NCBI RefSeq assembly: GCF_036711975.1 | Contig: NC_091970.1 | Span: forward strand, 3,603,501-3,667,500 | DNA from: Onthophagus taurus | Taxonomy: Eukaryota; Arthropoda; Insecta; Coleoptera; Scarabaeidae | Direction: 5' to 3' | DNA length: 64,000 nucleotides | Part shown: positions 1-10,867 of the stretch, in pieces | How positions within the stretch are numbered: the first letter of the stretch is position 1 | Layout: each line of letters begins with the position of its first letter | Notes under the pieces: generated by a model | Told to the model about the DNA's origin: nothing | Database searches by the model: none | What the model saw: only the letters and a program-made list of their open reading frames with translations | Translations under genes and position numbers: made by a program

Positions 1-2480
1 TTCCAGATCGAATTCTTCGTGTTTCTGGAACATCTCTGCGCTCAATTTGAATAGAATTGCGGCGGTCTTCAAAGTTACGCCTTGATGACACCATCGTATT
101 TGTATTTTGGCGACTTCTGGAATCTTTTGGCTCAATCCTTCTTAATTCTAAAGAGTCTCTTGCCTCTCTAATGTTTCTCCGTGAAGATTCGGGCGTATCT
201 TGAGTTAAAATTCGTCGAGTTCTATCAGTTCGAATTCGATTTTCAGTAGATTGGCGCCGAATATCTTCAGATTGGCGTCTATTTTCTTCTTTATCACTTT
301 TAGTTCGAATTCTTCGTGTTTCCGGAACATCTCGGCGCTCAGTTTGAATTGAAATCCGGCGGTCGTCAAAGTTACGCCTTGATGACACCATCCTGTTTGT
401 ATTTAGACGACTTCTTGAATCTTTTGGCTCAATCCTTCTTAGTTCTAAAGAGTCCCGAGCTTCTTTAATGTTTCTTCGTGATGATTCGAGTATATTTTCA
501 GTCAAAACTCGCCTATTTCTATCAGATCGAACCCTATTTTCATCAAAACGGCTTCTATTTTCAATAGATTGGCGCCGAACATCTTCAGATTGGCGTCTAT
601 TTTCTTCTCTATCACTTCCAGATCGAATTCTTCGTGTTTCTGGAGTATCTCGGCGTTCAATTTGATTGGATTTACTTTCTTGTTCGGAGTTACGCCTTGA
701 TGACACCATCGTATTTGTATTTTGGCGACTTTTGGAATCTTTTGGCTCAATCCTTCTTAATTCTAAAGAGTCTCTTGCCTCTCTAATGTTTCTCCGTGAA
801 GATTCGGGCGTATCTTGAGTCAAAATTCGTCGAGTTCTATCAATTCGAATTCGATTTTCAATAGATTGGCGCCGAATATCTTCAGATTGGCGTCTATTTT
901 CTTCTTTATCACTTTTAGTTCGAATTCTTCGTGTTTCCGGAACATCTCGGCGCTCAGTTTGAATTGAAATCCGGCGGTCGTCAAAGTTACGCCTTGATGA
1001 CACCATCCTGTTTGTATTTAGACGACTTCTTGAATCTTTTGGCTCAATCCTTCTTAGTTCTAAAGAGTCCCGAGCTTCTTTAATGTTTCTTCGTGATGAT
1101 TCGAGTATATTTTCAGTCAAAACTCGCCTATTTCTATCAGATCGAACCCTATTTTCATCAAAACGGCTTCTATTTTCAATAGATTGGCGCCGAACATCTT
1201 CAGATTGGCGTCTATTTTCTTCTCTATCACTTCCAGATCGAATTCTTCGTGTTTCTGGAGCATCTCGGCGTTCAATTTGATTGGATTTACTTTCTTGTTC
1301 GGAGTTACGCCTTGATGAGACCATCTTATTTGTATTTAGGCGACTTCTTGAGCCTTTAGGCTCAACCCTTCTTAATTCTAAAGAGTCCCGAGCTTCTTTA
1401 ATGTTCCTTCGTGATGATTCGAGTACATTTTCGGTCAAATCTCGCCTATTTCTATCAGATTGAATCCTATTTTCAACAAAACGGCTTCTATTTTCAATAG
1501 ATTGGCGCCGAATATCTTCAGATTGGCGTCTATTTTCTTCTTTATCACTTTCAGTTCGAATTCTTCGTGTTTCTGGAACATCTCGGCGCTCAATTTGAAT
1601 TGAAATCCGGCGGTCTTCAAAGTTACGCCTTGATGACACCATCCTGTTTGTATTTAGACGACTTCTTGAGTCTTTTGGCTCAATCCTTCTTAATTCTAAA
1701 GAGTCCCGAACTTCTTTAATGTTTCTTCGTGATGATTCGAATACATTTTCAGTCAAAACTCGCCTATTTCTATCAGATCGAACCCTGTTTTCATCAAAAC
1801 GGCTTCTATTTTCAATAGATTGGCGCCGAATATCTTCAGATTGGCGTCTATTTTCTTCTCTATCACTTCCAGATTGAATTCTTCGTGTTTCTGGGGCATC
1901 TCGGCTTTCAATTTGATTGGAATTACTTCCTTGTTCGGAGTTACGCCTTGATGAGGCCATTCTGTTTGTATTTAGGCGACTTTTTGAGTCTTTTGGCTCA
2001 ACCCTTCTTATTTCTAAAGAGTCCCGAGCTTCCTTAATGTTTCTTTGTGATGATTCGAGTACATTTTCAGTCAAATCTCGCCTATTTCTATCAGATCGAA
2101 CCCTATTTTTATCAAATCGGCTCCTATTTTCAATAGATTGGCGCCTAATTTCTTTTCTATCATCTCCAAATTGCACTCTTCGTGTTTCAGGAGCATCTCG
2201 GCGCTCAATTTGAATGGAATTACGTCGTTGTTCGGAGTTACGCCTTGTTGAGACCATCTTATTAATATTTAGGCGACTTCTGGAATCTTTTGGTTCAATC
2301 CTTCTTAATTTTAAATTTTCTCGCATTTCCCTAATATTTCCATTCTCACTCAAATCTCGTCTATTTCTATCAGATCGAACTCTATTTTCAAAAGATTGTC
2401 GTCTTGCTTCGTTAGAAATACTTTTCCCATCATAAAAATTAACTTTTCTATTAATATCAGTCTTCGAATTTCTGTTAGTT
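1..2480 (-). repeat. Coding tandem repeat, unit about 306-309 bp, higher-order 615 bp
   Basis: About eight units are present. Successive copies of the MVSSRR block lie roughly 305-310 bp apart. Positions 468-665 and 1083-1280 are almost identical and exactly 615 bp (205 codons) apart, so two-unit blocks have been duplicated or homogenised recently. Units near the signal peptide (2200-2480) are the most divergent. All spacings preserve the minus-strand reading frame. Confidence 0.9.
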
Positions 2481-2737
2481 GCATCTTCGTTATCCCGCCT
2501 CACCGATACCAACCTATTTGTACTTTGTCGATTTTCGTGATCGTTTTCAGTTTGGGTGGATGCGTTTTCGCCGAATCTTTTCGAACGAAGAACGTTGTTG
2601 TTATTATCGAGATTGCCTCTGCTCAGGTCGAGTTCTCGTCTGCACGAGATTCCGGAACAGCCCAGCGCCCCATTCGGCGTCGAAAATGAACATAACACCA
2701 ATACTATTGTGGCCCATCCAATCTTAAGCGGAATCAT
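1..2737 (-). CDS. Secreted Arg/Glu/Ser-rich tandem-repeat protein (3' end outside window)
   Basis: I translated the minus strand from ATG 2737-2735 and found one frame open to position 1 (about 912 codons, no intron). An in-frame TAG at 2797-2795 precedes the ATG. Residues 1-26 form a good signal peptide (MIPLKIGWATIVLVLCSFST then PNGALG). A short unique stretch follows (Cys, then Asp/Asn-rich with a run of Asn), and then about eight copies of a repeat of roughly 102 residues. Recurring blocks are PETRRIR, ENRRQSEDIRRQSIENR, SDRNRR, ESSRRNI, RDSLELRRIEPKDSRSR and MVSSRRN. The protein is extremely rich in R, E, S, D and N, with almost no Cys inside the repeats, so an extended, charged, secreted structural or adhesive protein is likely. 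A TATA box lies upstream. I do not recognise the family. The frame and signal peptide are read directly; the structural role is inference. Confidence 0.82.
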   Translation of the reverse strand, partial: MIPLKIGWATIVLVLCSFSTPNGALGCSGISCRRELDLSRGNLDNNNNVLRSKRFGENASTQTENDHENRQSTNRLVSVRRDNEDATNRNSKTDINRKVNFYDGKSISNEARRQSFENRVRSDRNRRDLSENGNIREMRENLKLRRIEPKDSRSRLNINKMVSTRRNSEQRRNSIQIERRDAPETRRVQFGDDRKEIRRQSIENRSRFDKNRVRSDRNRRDLTENVLESSQRNIKEARDSLEIRRVEPKDSKSRLNTNRMASSRRNSEQGSNSNQIESRDAPETRRIQSGSDREENRRQSEDIRRQSIENRSRFDENRVRSDRNRRVLTENVFESSRRNIKEVRDSLELRRIEPKDSRSRLNTNRMVSSRRNFEDRRISIQIERRDVPETRRIRTESDKEENRRQSEDIRRQSIENRSRFVENRIQSDRNRRDLTENVLESSRRNIKEARDSLELRRVEPKGSRSRLNTNKMVSSRRNSEQESKSNQIERRDAPETRRIRSGSDREENRRQSEDVRRQSIENRSRFDENRVRSDRNRRVLTENILESSRRNIKEARDSLELRRIEPKDSRSRLNTNRMVSSRRNFDDRRISIQTERRDVPETRRIRTKSDKEENRRQSEDIRRQSIENRIRIDRTRRILTQDTPESSRRNIREARDSLELRRIEPKDSKSRQNTNTMVSSRRNSEQESKSNQIERRDTPETRRIRSGSDREENRRQSEDVRRQSIENRSRFDENRVRSDRNRRVLTENILESSRRNIKEARDSLELRRIEPKDSRSRLNTNRMVSSRRNFDDRRISIQTERRDVPETRRIRTKSDKEENRRQSEDIRRQSTENRIRTDRTRRILTQDTPESSRRNIREARDSLELRRIEPKDSRSRQNTNTMVSSRRNFEDRRNSIQIERRDVPETRRIRSG

Positions 2738-2871
2738 GATTATCTTCGGAAAAACTGAAAAACTACTGTTTCGAGTTTCGTGGCTTGTGTTGAACTACTA
2801 TTTGTATACTGGGCGTTTTCGTCGTTATACTGTCGCTGTTTGTTGTGTGCCCCTCAAATTTCCGGGAGCGC

Positions 2872-2878
2872 TTTTATA
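2872..2878 (-). promoter_or_regulatory. TATA box of the repeat-protein gene
   Basis: The minus strand reads agTATAAAAgcgc about 135 bp upstream of the ATG at 2737. This fits a strong TATA promoter typical of tissue-specific insect secreted proteins. Confidence 0.65.
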
Positions 2879-2879
2879 C

Positions 2880-3291
2880 TCGTACTCGGGGCCTATTTTA
2901 CACTTGGGGTGCCGCAAATTGAATGGTTATTTGATTTAGAGTTCCACTGATTAGATCTTAATGCAATTTCGAGTTTGAAGCGAGTTTGATCGGTTTTCTG
3001 TGGTTATACGGATGTAGGAGGATATAAAGGGCGGTTATAAATAAGATATTAATAAAAGAATCTATCACATTTCTTCAGATATTAAGCGTAATTACGTAAA
3101 AAGTTATTGATACTTTAATTTTAATTTAATTTTTATTAATTTCTTAAGGTGAAGTTAATTTTGGGACACCCGTATTTTTTAGGTATGACGCAAGAGACTC
3201 GTGTGGCCAGGAGATAACAGGAATTCGTTACAAAATCGATTTGGACAGATGGGGTCTTATTTATTATTTATTTTATTTGTTATAAAGCAAC
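2880..3291. other. Intergenic
   Basis: AT-rich spacer between the divergent end of the repeat-protein gene and the 3' end of the protease gene. I see no coding signal or repeat element in it. Confidence 0.6.
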
Positions 3292-4483
3292 TTATAATTG
3301 TACAACATTTTGAATCCAATCAACATAAGCCGCAACCCTTGTATAAACGGTGGGATTATTATTTAAGTCGCAAGGGGATACACCCCAAGAAATCACCCCA
3401 ATTATTTCTCCAAATTGCATCAAAGGCCCCCCGCTATCTCCAGAACAAGATCCTTTAGTTGGGGTGTCCATCGTGCAGAAATTATTAGCCCCAATTGAAG
3501 GATTTGATGTAGGTACTAACGATTTTACAGCGTTTAAACAAACTAAAATAATTGAATAATATTAATTATGAAAATTTTGATTTGACTTGAAGTTCGTTAC
3601 AACTTTTTTTTGACGTTTATAAATGTCATAAATAATCACTTTAAATAATCATTTAAAAAGAATCAATTTTACTTGTAATTTTTAATTAATTTATAAAAAG
3701 ATCAATTCATTTATTAGTAAATTAAAAGAATTATTTATAAAATTTTATGTAACAACTTTTAGATTAATTTAATTTTAGGTTGATAACAATTATTTTTGGA
3801 ATTTCAAAAACGTCAAATTAATGTCATTTTTACCATCATTATTAATAATTTTAACATCGGCTTTCATTAAATACGGACTTGGTTGAGAATTACTCGATTT
3901 GGTTTTACCAAATCCCGTTATTGTACTTAAATATTGACTCGATGGATAACTTCCAAAAGCAGGTAAGCGAATTACATTAACAGTTTTGGTTGGAGAAATT
4001 TGTGAGGTTAATTTTAAAATTGCTATATCATGAATCGGCTCATTTAATCTAAAAAATGTTTAATTAATTTAATTTTAACATTAAAATGAAATTGTTTTAC
4101 ATCTTGTGATAAGAAGGATGCACAAAAATCTGATTAACGTTACTCATTTGGTTCGGAATTTGATTATAATAGTCATCAAACCCGAGGAGAACTCTAAATT
4201 TATCGGCTTGGAAATCTTTACAACAATGTCCAGCTGTTAAAACGTGATTCCATGTGATTAAAGCTCCCCCGCAAAGATATTCGAATCGATTTTGGCCCCA
4301 ATATTCCAGAACGGCGTGGTAAGGATAATTTGAAATACTTGTGTAAGTACCTCCGATTATCCGATTTGTTTTATTTTTAGCTTATTACAAAGAAAAATTT
4401 TTTAAAAGAAATTTTAAAATTGAAAAGTTCTTACCTGAAGCGAAGAAAATAAAACATGTAAGCAAAATGTAAATATTACTCAT
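3292..4483 (-). CDS. Secreted S1 (chymotrypsin/elastase-like) serine protease
   Basis: Coding exons are 4483-4435, 4380-4101, 4048-3834 and 3542-3292, all with GT-AG junctions and matching phases, giving 264 residues. Residues 1-17 are a signal peptide (MSNIYILLTCFIFFAS). The zymogen cleavage site is N-R/IIGG. The triad is complete: TAGHCC (His57), HDIAIL (Asp102) and GDSGGP (Ser195). The segment before the serine reads KGSCSGDSGGP, so residue 189 is Gly rather than the trypsin Asp, and SWG is at 214-216. A chymotrypsin- or elastase-like specificity is therefore more likely than tryptic. There is no clip domain and the propeptide is short, which suggests a digestive or extracellular enzyme. 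Frame and motifs are seen directly; the specificity is inferred from family knowledge. Confidence 0.93.
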
Positions 4484-4525
4484 TTTGAACTTTTTTGCAA
4501 CAAATATTGTTTTAATGTTACATCT

Positions 4526-4535
4526 ATTTATATAC
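4526..4535 (-). promoter_or_regulatory. TATA box of the serine protease gene
   Basis: TATATAAATA on the minus strand, about 45 bp upstream of the protease start codon. A short 5'UTR is implied. Confidence 0.65.
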
Positions 4536-4849
4536 AGAACGTGCAATTTTCGAAAAACTTACATAGTTAGGATTCAAAGAATTATTCGTTGTTGTTCAAG
4601 GTGATAAGATAATTATTTTTTAATTACTTTTCTTTTTTCAAAAAACATTCGTTACAAATCGTTTGAATTCTTCCAAGTCGTATTTTTCAGTATTTTTTTA
4701 AAATTTAGTTTAAAAAAATATTTTTATGATATTTAAGGGTTGTTTCAAATTTCAAAATTTAAAATTTTTGTTATTCATTGACAGATGGCGCTGTTGTTCT
4801 AGAAAATTTTGAGGTTATTCTTCTTCTGTTTCCAGGTTGGGTGTTGGAC

Positions 4850-5149
4850 AAGGTCTATAGAACATAAGGTTACCCAATACCGATTCTCCTCCTCTGAGAG
4901 GCAAGGTGGGTCAGTGACGTAGCTGGTTCTATGAACAACACAACGCCCTTGTTTATAGATATATCTATAAACAAGGACAACACGATGCGAGGTTTAAATA
5001 TTTTATATAGACTGTACCACAGTATAGGCACGTTGGCACGTATCTATCTTTTATTCTGACTGTATCGAACCAGTGACGTCAATTTGCGGGGTAATAATCG
5101 ATACTACAGAGGCATAGGGAATGAGGTAACCTTATGTTCTATAAACCTT
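4850..5149. mobile_element. Short inverted-repeat transposon (MITE), about 300 bp
   Basis: Terminal inverted repeats of about 25 bp: left aaggtctatagaacataagg at 4850, right its complement ending at 5149, with about two mismatches. The 10-bp word gggtgttgga occurs immediately outside both ends (4839-4848 and 5150-5159), a probable target-site duplication of 8-10 bp as in hAT-type elements. A perfect 30-bp palindrome lies inside at 4947-4976. No coding capacity. Confidence 0.75.
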
Positions 5150-5159
5150 GGGTGTTGGA

Positions 5160-5591
5160 GTTCGAAAATTTTGAGGTTATGATAGATACAGACATCAAAT
5201 TGATTTTTCAAGTAGTTTTATAACATTTATTGAAATTGATATTGCTTAATTTAATAATCAAATAAAATAAACATTGTTTAATAATTTAAATAACATTTTC
5301 AATTAAATATTTGATTATTTAATTGTTGAACTTAAAGTGATAGTAGAGCCACCTATGAAGTAATTGCTGAAGTTAGCCCAAAAAATGTTTAACATCATAA
5401 TTAATTAATATTAAGTAATTAAGCAATAAATAATTCCCATTTTTAAATTAAATTACTTTTGTTCCAACGATAATGACAAGTAATTTAACCGCACAAAATT
5501 AATTTTTGACAGCTAAAGTTGACATAACCTCAAACGCAATCGAACGTAAACAAGCGTTCTTTCTTAATATTATTTATTCAAAGCGAATAAA
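5160..5591. other. Intergenic / xmas-2 upstream region
   Basis: AT-rich spacer between the MITE and the xmas-2 start codon. No TATA box was recognised, as expected for a housekeeping gene. The 5'UTR probably begins near 5520-5580. Confidence 0.4.
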
Positions 5592-8500
5592 ATGGATGTA
5601 AAACCGAAAAAGGACTACATCATAAGGTAAATTTAACCGATTCCTTTGATTCAATCTAATTGCGTTTTATTCAAGATGTTCAAACGTCCCCCTGACTCTC
5701 CTAAACAAGCCGGCAGCGAAAGATCATTTCAGCCAATTTGGGAAAGTAATCAGTATTCATCTTCGGCAAAAAACGAAAGGATGCACCGTACAGTACGCGA
5801 ACGAAGAGGGTTTTCAATGTGCGCTATCAAACGCTGGGGTATTTAATGGACAAACTTTCACAGTGGTTGGAGGAGGGGTTAAATCAATGAAATGGGTGAC
5901 ACCGAAATTATGGACGCCCAATTTAGAGGTGCAACAAGAATTGGAAGCGATGGGGGGAACTGTTGATTATAAATTAGTAGGGAAAGTTAAAGAGAAGAAA
6001 CCCAAAAACATTTGGGGATCACAAAAGAAATCAACAACAAAAGGAATTGAGCAAAATAATCCAATAAATATTAAGGTTACGAGTGAGCAAAGGGAATTAT
6101 TAAACGTGATTAAACAACCGGCTCATAGCGTTGATGAAAAATTCAAAGTTTTGGAAGCTAGGGATAAATTATTACGGTTAAGGGGGAATAAACACGTCGA
6201 TTTTGGAAGTACACATACCGTGGGGACTTGCCCAGATATGTGCCCGGAAAAGGAGAGACTGATGAGAGAAGTACAACATCAAGTAGCGTTATACGAACAA
6301 GAATCTTGTTCGAAAGTGATGAATCATTCTTTGGCGGTTAAACAATATTCAAGAAGCTCCGCCGATCAGGAATCGCCATTACCCCACGAATTACGTTCGG
6401 TTGATGTCTTAAGGATGACAATGGGGTATTTAATGCATAAAATTATTCCTTTATGCGATAATTTTGATGTAAGTTTAATTTAAAATTTTTTTTTATATTA
6501 TACATAGCTCAATTAGTATATTATAATGTAATTAGTATATTATATTAGTATAATTAGTATAACACCTAGTAAATACATACTAATTAGTTACTTATTTTGA
6601 ACGCAAAATTAAACAAGATAATGTTTTCCAGCTTTTCCCAGTTACAAAAATAGTAATTAAGTTATTACTGAATTACTGTTTTTGTTATAATTTGGCACTA
6701 ATTCACTAAATTGAGGGGCTTCATCCTCTGAAGGCGACGCTACTTAGTTCTTTGTTTTGGAATTCTTTGGATGTTAATACTTGCTTGTATATTAGCAACT
6801 TGTTTCTTAGTGATAACATTGATTTTCGATACAACTAAAATATTTGGTAAACCCGAAACTTTCTAGATCTAGTGTTCTAGTTTTAGTTTAATGAAAAATA
6901 TACAGTTTGAAACTGAATAACAACTACAATTAACCGTAAACCTAGAACTAGAAAGAGTATTAGTCTTTAAAAACATAGGGCTAAACCCGAATAATAAAAA
7001 TATACAATAACCTGGCACTGACAAACACCTACAAGTAAAACTAACATTAAATCTAGAACTAAAAAGTAGCGAGTTTAAAATTAGGAAAAAAATTTAAAAA
7101 AAAACGTTTTAACCTTACATGACATTTGTGCTGTCAAAATATTTTTTTTATGTCACTTTACCTAATTTACAAAATCACTAAAATCGTAATATTCCAACTG
7201 TCAATGTCAAATTTAAAATTCTGTCATATTGAGGTTTTAGTATACTTAATTAATTAATTTATTTACCGGAATGTTAGTTCTAGTTTTACTTTTAAAACTA
7301 ATATTAGACCTAGAACTAGATACATTCAGGTTTAGCCGTCTTTAGAGACGTTCGGCTAAACCCGAATGATTCTAGTCCTGCTTTTAGTTCTTTTTGGCGC
7401 TTCAATTTGAAAACACTCCTCCGAATTAAAAAATAGAGTATAACTCATCTTCAAAATTTTGTTGGGTTTTTACACCTTCTATAATGTCCTTCGGGTCATC
7501 TATTTGTTTCTGAAGAGTAGCTTCATCTTGAGTGTGTTGCTCCTTTATTTGTTCGATTTCTTTTTTAAGTGAACATTGAAATAATTTAATTGTAAATGTT
7601 TATTTTTAGGTGAATTTAGCCGAGTGGTATCATTTTTTATGGGATAGAACTCGAGGAATTAGAAAAGATATAACCCAACAAGAACTTTGTTGTCAAGGAT
7701 CCGTGGAATTGGTCGAACAATGCGCTCGATTTCATATTCATTGTTCGGCGAGGTTAATAGCGGAAGACCCCTCGGTTTTCGACCAAAAAATTAACACGGA
7801 AAATCTTACGAAATGCCTCCAAACTTTGAAATATATGTACCACGACTTGTTGTGCAAAAATGAGTTTTGCGAGCATGAAGCTGAATTTCGGGGTTATATC
7901 ATTTTGTTGAATCTAAACGATGGGAATTTTATGTGGGAGGTGCAACAATTACGGAGCGATATTCAAAAATCCCAACCGGTTCAGTTTGCGATTCAAGTTT
8001 ACTCGGCGTTGGATACAAATAATTATGTTAAGTTTTTTAAGTTGGTTAAATCGACTACATATTTAAACGCGTGTATTTTGTTGCGGTATTTTATTCAAGT
8101 CCGAGTGAGAGCTTTGCAAACCATTTTGAAAGGATTTTCCCCGAGGGGGTTAACCAAGTTTCCTTTGGAGGAGTTAAAAGAAATTTTAGCGTTCGAAGGG
8201 GACGCCTCAACTAGGGATTTTGTCGAATACTACGGGTTGTTTTTAAATGGGGCCGCCGTTTGTTTGAATCGAAAAAGCTTCCATATTCCTGAGTTACCAT
8301 ACACTTTAGATCGAGCGATGAGTGTCGTCGAATCAAAGAGGGTTTTAAGCATCGGTGAGATCATCTCCGGGGGGGTTTTGCCCCCGAAAATGTTCGAAAC
8401 TCACCGCGTTCATTCAAGTTTTGATGAATTCGGATACTTAACCGAGTTTAATTTCGACGATTTCGATTACGTCGATGAGAAAATCGAAGATAAATCAATT

Positions 8501-10867
8501 TTTGGGTTAAAAAAGGTCGACTCTAGGAGTAATTCGCCGCTTGACGTCGTTGACAGCTCGATTTTTGGCGGGAAAAAATCGATTTTTAAATTTGAAAAGA
8601 AATTTAACGATGAGAGCCAATCATCGATGGATGTTGAGGCGGAAAATGTTAATAAACCCGTTTTTAGTGCGAAACCAATTTTTTCAACGACCATGTTTCA
8701 ACAAGAATCAATTTTTAAGCCGACGCCGATCAAGAATACCCAAAATATGCCTTCAGGGGGGTTTTATTTTAAATTGAATGAAGATAAGAAGGATTTAAAG
8801 CCCTTAAAGGTGGGTCAAGAAGAAAATTTAGTTTTTAGTTTGCAAAAAGAAGATGAGGATGAGCGGAAAAAAGAGTTTGAGGAGATGGAACGGATCGAGA
8901 ATGAGAGGAAGCGGGTTGAAAATGAATTAAAGTTAAAATTGGAGTTGGAGAGAAAATTGGAGGTGGAGAGAAAGTTGGAATTGGAAAGAAAATTGGAGAT
9001 GGAGAGGAAAATGGAGTTGGAAAAAAAAGTGAGATTAGAATTAAAAAGGAAATTAGAATTAGAAAAGAAATTGGAAAAAGAGCGAATTGAGGAGAATAAA
9101 AAGCTAATGGAGATAAAAAAATGCGTCTCAAACCTCCTCAACGACTTATTAACTCAAGTGGAGGAAAAAAACCGTATCGAAAAACTCCAAGAAATGAAAA
9201 CCAAATTAATCAACGAAAAAACCAAACTGTTCGGGAAAAAGTGGTTAAAACTAGTAGATTTAAAAAAGCGTAAAAGAAAAAACCTAGATGATTGGCCCCT
9301 TTGGATCGAAACCGATAATCGAGAATTAATCGATTTCGACCAAACCATCTTAATGGATATGAAACGATACAAATCGGGAAAATCGAACCAAATTGAATTA
9401 ACCCCCAAATTAAACGACGAATTAAATTTAGATCAAATATTTATTGACATATTGAAAACTAACCTCACAAAATTCGAGTATTACCTAAAAATCGATTTTT
9501 GTTTCTCCAAGAAACCCTCGTTGAAGAAAATCGAAGAAAAACTTGCCGAATTACTCGATTTAGACTCGAATATAAATAAATCTAAACACATTTTAGGGAA
9601 ACGCGTAAATTATTGCTTTAAAAGGTACGATTATTTCAATAACGAGCTAAATCATGGATTTATTTTCGTAAATGACGTCTTCGATGACGATTTTTACACC
9701 AAACTTGAAGAAATCTTAAAAAATTTTAATAATAACACCCCTTTACCCGTCGCTTTTATTTTAAACGAATCAATTAATCCGAATCATGTTGTTAAATTAA
9801 ATAATTTCGATTTAATCTCGAATTATGCAGTTTTCTCCGATAATTTCACGTCGCATAACCTCAAAATTCTTTTGACGCAATCGTTGACGTTTTTAATCAA
9901 AAATTATCCGCCGTTGCCAACTTTAAAACTTGATTATTTTAGTTCGTTTTTATTTGGTTATTTATCGGGGGAATCTTGGGATAGGATTAATAATTTTGCG
10001 GAAACTAATAAGAATTTCGCAATGATTTTATGCGATCCGAATAATGTTTTTTATTTGTATAAAGTTTTGTTAAAAAATCTCCAAGGAATAATTTTCAACG
10101 AAGATTTAGTTAAAAACAAAAATTTTCCTAAGATTTTTAATAATAATTATAATGACGTCATTTTGCCGTGTGACCAAAAGTATTTTCCAAATTTTTGGAA
10201 AAACGGCAGTTATAACGTGAAATTAAAACGAATTTTCGAAAATTTGAAATTCCCCGAATTTATTGTTATAAATTGGCCCCCGAATAACATCGAGGAATTA
10301 AAAGATATTATTGAAAATGTTTGCGATCGATTTAATTGTCCTGCAAGAACTTCGTTTGTGATTTATTCAACTTTAATTGAAAATTTAGAGAATTTGGGGA
10401 GTTTTGAGTCGATTAAATACATGATGTGGACCGATATTATCAAGATGATGATTAACGAAAAATTAAGAATTATCGATTTTACTTTAAGAGAGCCGTTCGT
10501 TTCGACTCTTTTTAACCAACTCTTTGTTGTTTATGATCAAGATGATTTAAACAAGTTCAAAAGGAATTATTGGTTTTTCAACGACGAATTCATCCAAAAA
10601 GAAATTAATTCTAGTAATCGGATGATTATTGAAGATGAAGATGAATTTGAGGAAGAAATAATGATTAAATCGAACATTGAGGATGATTTTGATTTCGATA
10701 AAGTTTATCAAGAAGTTATGGGGTGCGATGATCATAAAGATGTGACAAAAAAGAAGAAGGAGATGAGGGAAATTGGCGAGATGTTAAATGATTTGGAGGA
10801 AAGTATACGAATTCAAAAGAAAATTAGTTCGCGGTTGGAAAAAACGCTTTTGTTACAATTAAAATAG
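5592..10867 (+). CDS. xmas-2: Xmas-2 / GANP (SAC3-domain mRNA export scaffold of TREX-2)
   Basis: Exons 5592-5626, 5676-6468 and 7610-10867, with in-phase GT-AG junctions, give about 1361 residues. Residues 9-80 form a degenerate RRM (DYIIRCSNVPLTLLNK... FGKVISIHLR). The SAC3/GANP domain follows, with the signature GTCPDMCPEKER near residue 215 and continuing past NLAEWYHFLWDRTRGIRKDI at the exon 3 start. A Phe-rich region (SIFG, KPVFSAKPIF) resembles nucleoporin FG repeats. Residues about 686-790 are a charged coiled coil (ELERKLEVERKLELERK), and then comes a long MCM3AP-like C-terminus. The family links transcription to mRNA export at the nuclear pore and binds ENY2 and centrin. An AATAAA lies at 10878, just after the stop. 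The first 35-nt exon was found by frame and RRM continuity. Confidence 0.95.
6690..7600. repeat. Repeat-filled intron 2 of xmas-2
   Basis: Intron 6469-7609. It contains fold-back repeat halves (about 6840-7000 and 7265-7390, with words like ctagttctagttttagttc and their complements around the hairpin ggtttagccg...cggctaaacc at 7329-7362). It also has a segment of about 200 bp (7060-7262) that recurs in a USP7 intron, and antisense coding-like fragments at both edges (6720-6840 and 7430-7590). Confidence 0.6.
7430..7590 (-). pseudogene. Antisense coiled-coil-like gene fragment in xmas-2 intron 2
   Basis: The minus strand is open for about 50 codons: KKEIEQIKEQHTQDEATLQK, then QIDDPKDIIEGVKTQQNFED, then ELYSIF and a stop. 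The composition is far from that of random AT-rich intron. A second short coding-like stretch (INVITKKQVANIQASINIQR..., minus, about 6840-6745) lies beyond the fold-back repeats. No start codon or splice structure was found, so a decayed insertion of part of an unknown coiled-coil gene is my reading. Confidence 0.35.

Noticed and set aside
502..750. Minus-strand 82-aa frame with KKIDANLKMFGANLLKIEAV
   Set aside because: Out-of-phase reading of the same repeat unit; it stops every repeat, while the phase used for the long gene does not.
468..2435. Forward-strand frames with repeated MFLRDDSS... peptides
   Set aside because: They are the antisense shadow of the minus-strand Arg-rich repeat protein, which is open across the whole region and has a signal peptide and TATA box; the forward frames are repeatedly interrupted.
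8815..9141. Minus-strand Phe/Ser/Asn-rich frames
   Set aside because: Shadow of the Glu/Lys/Arg coiled coil of xmas-2.
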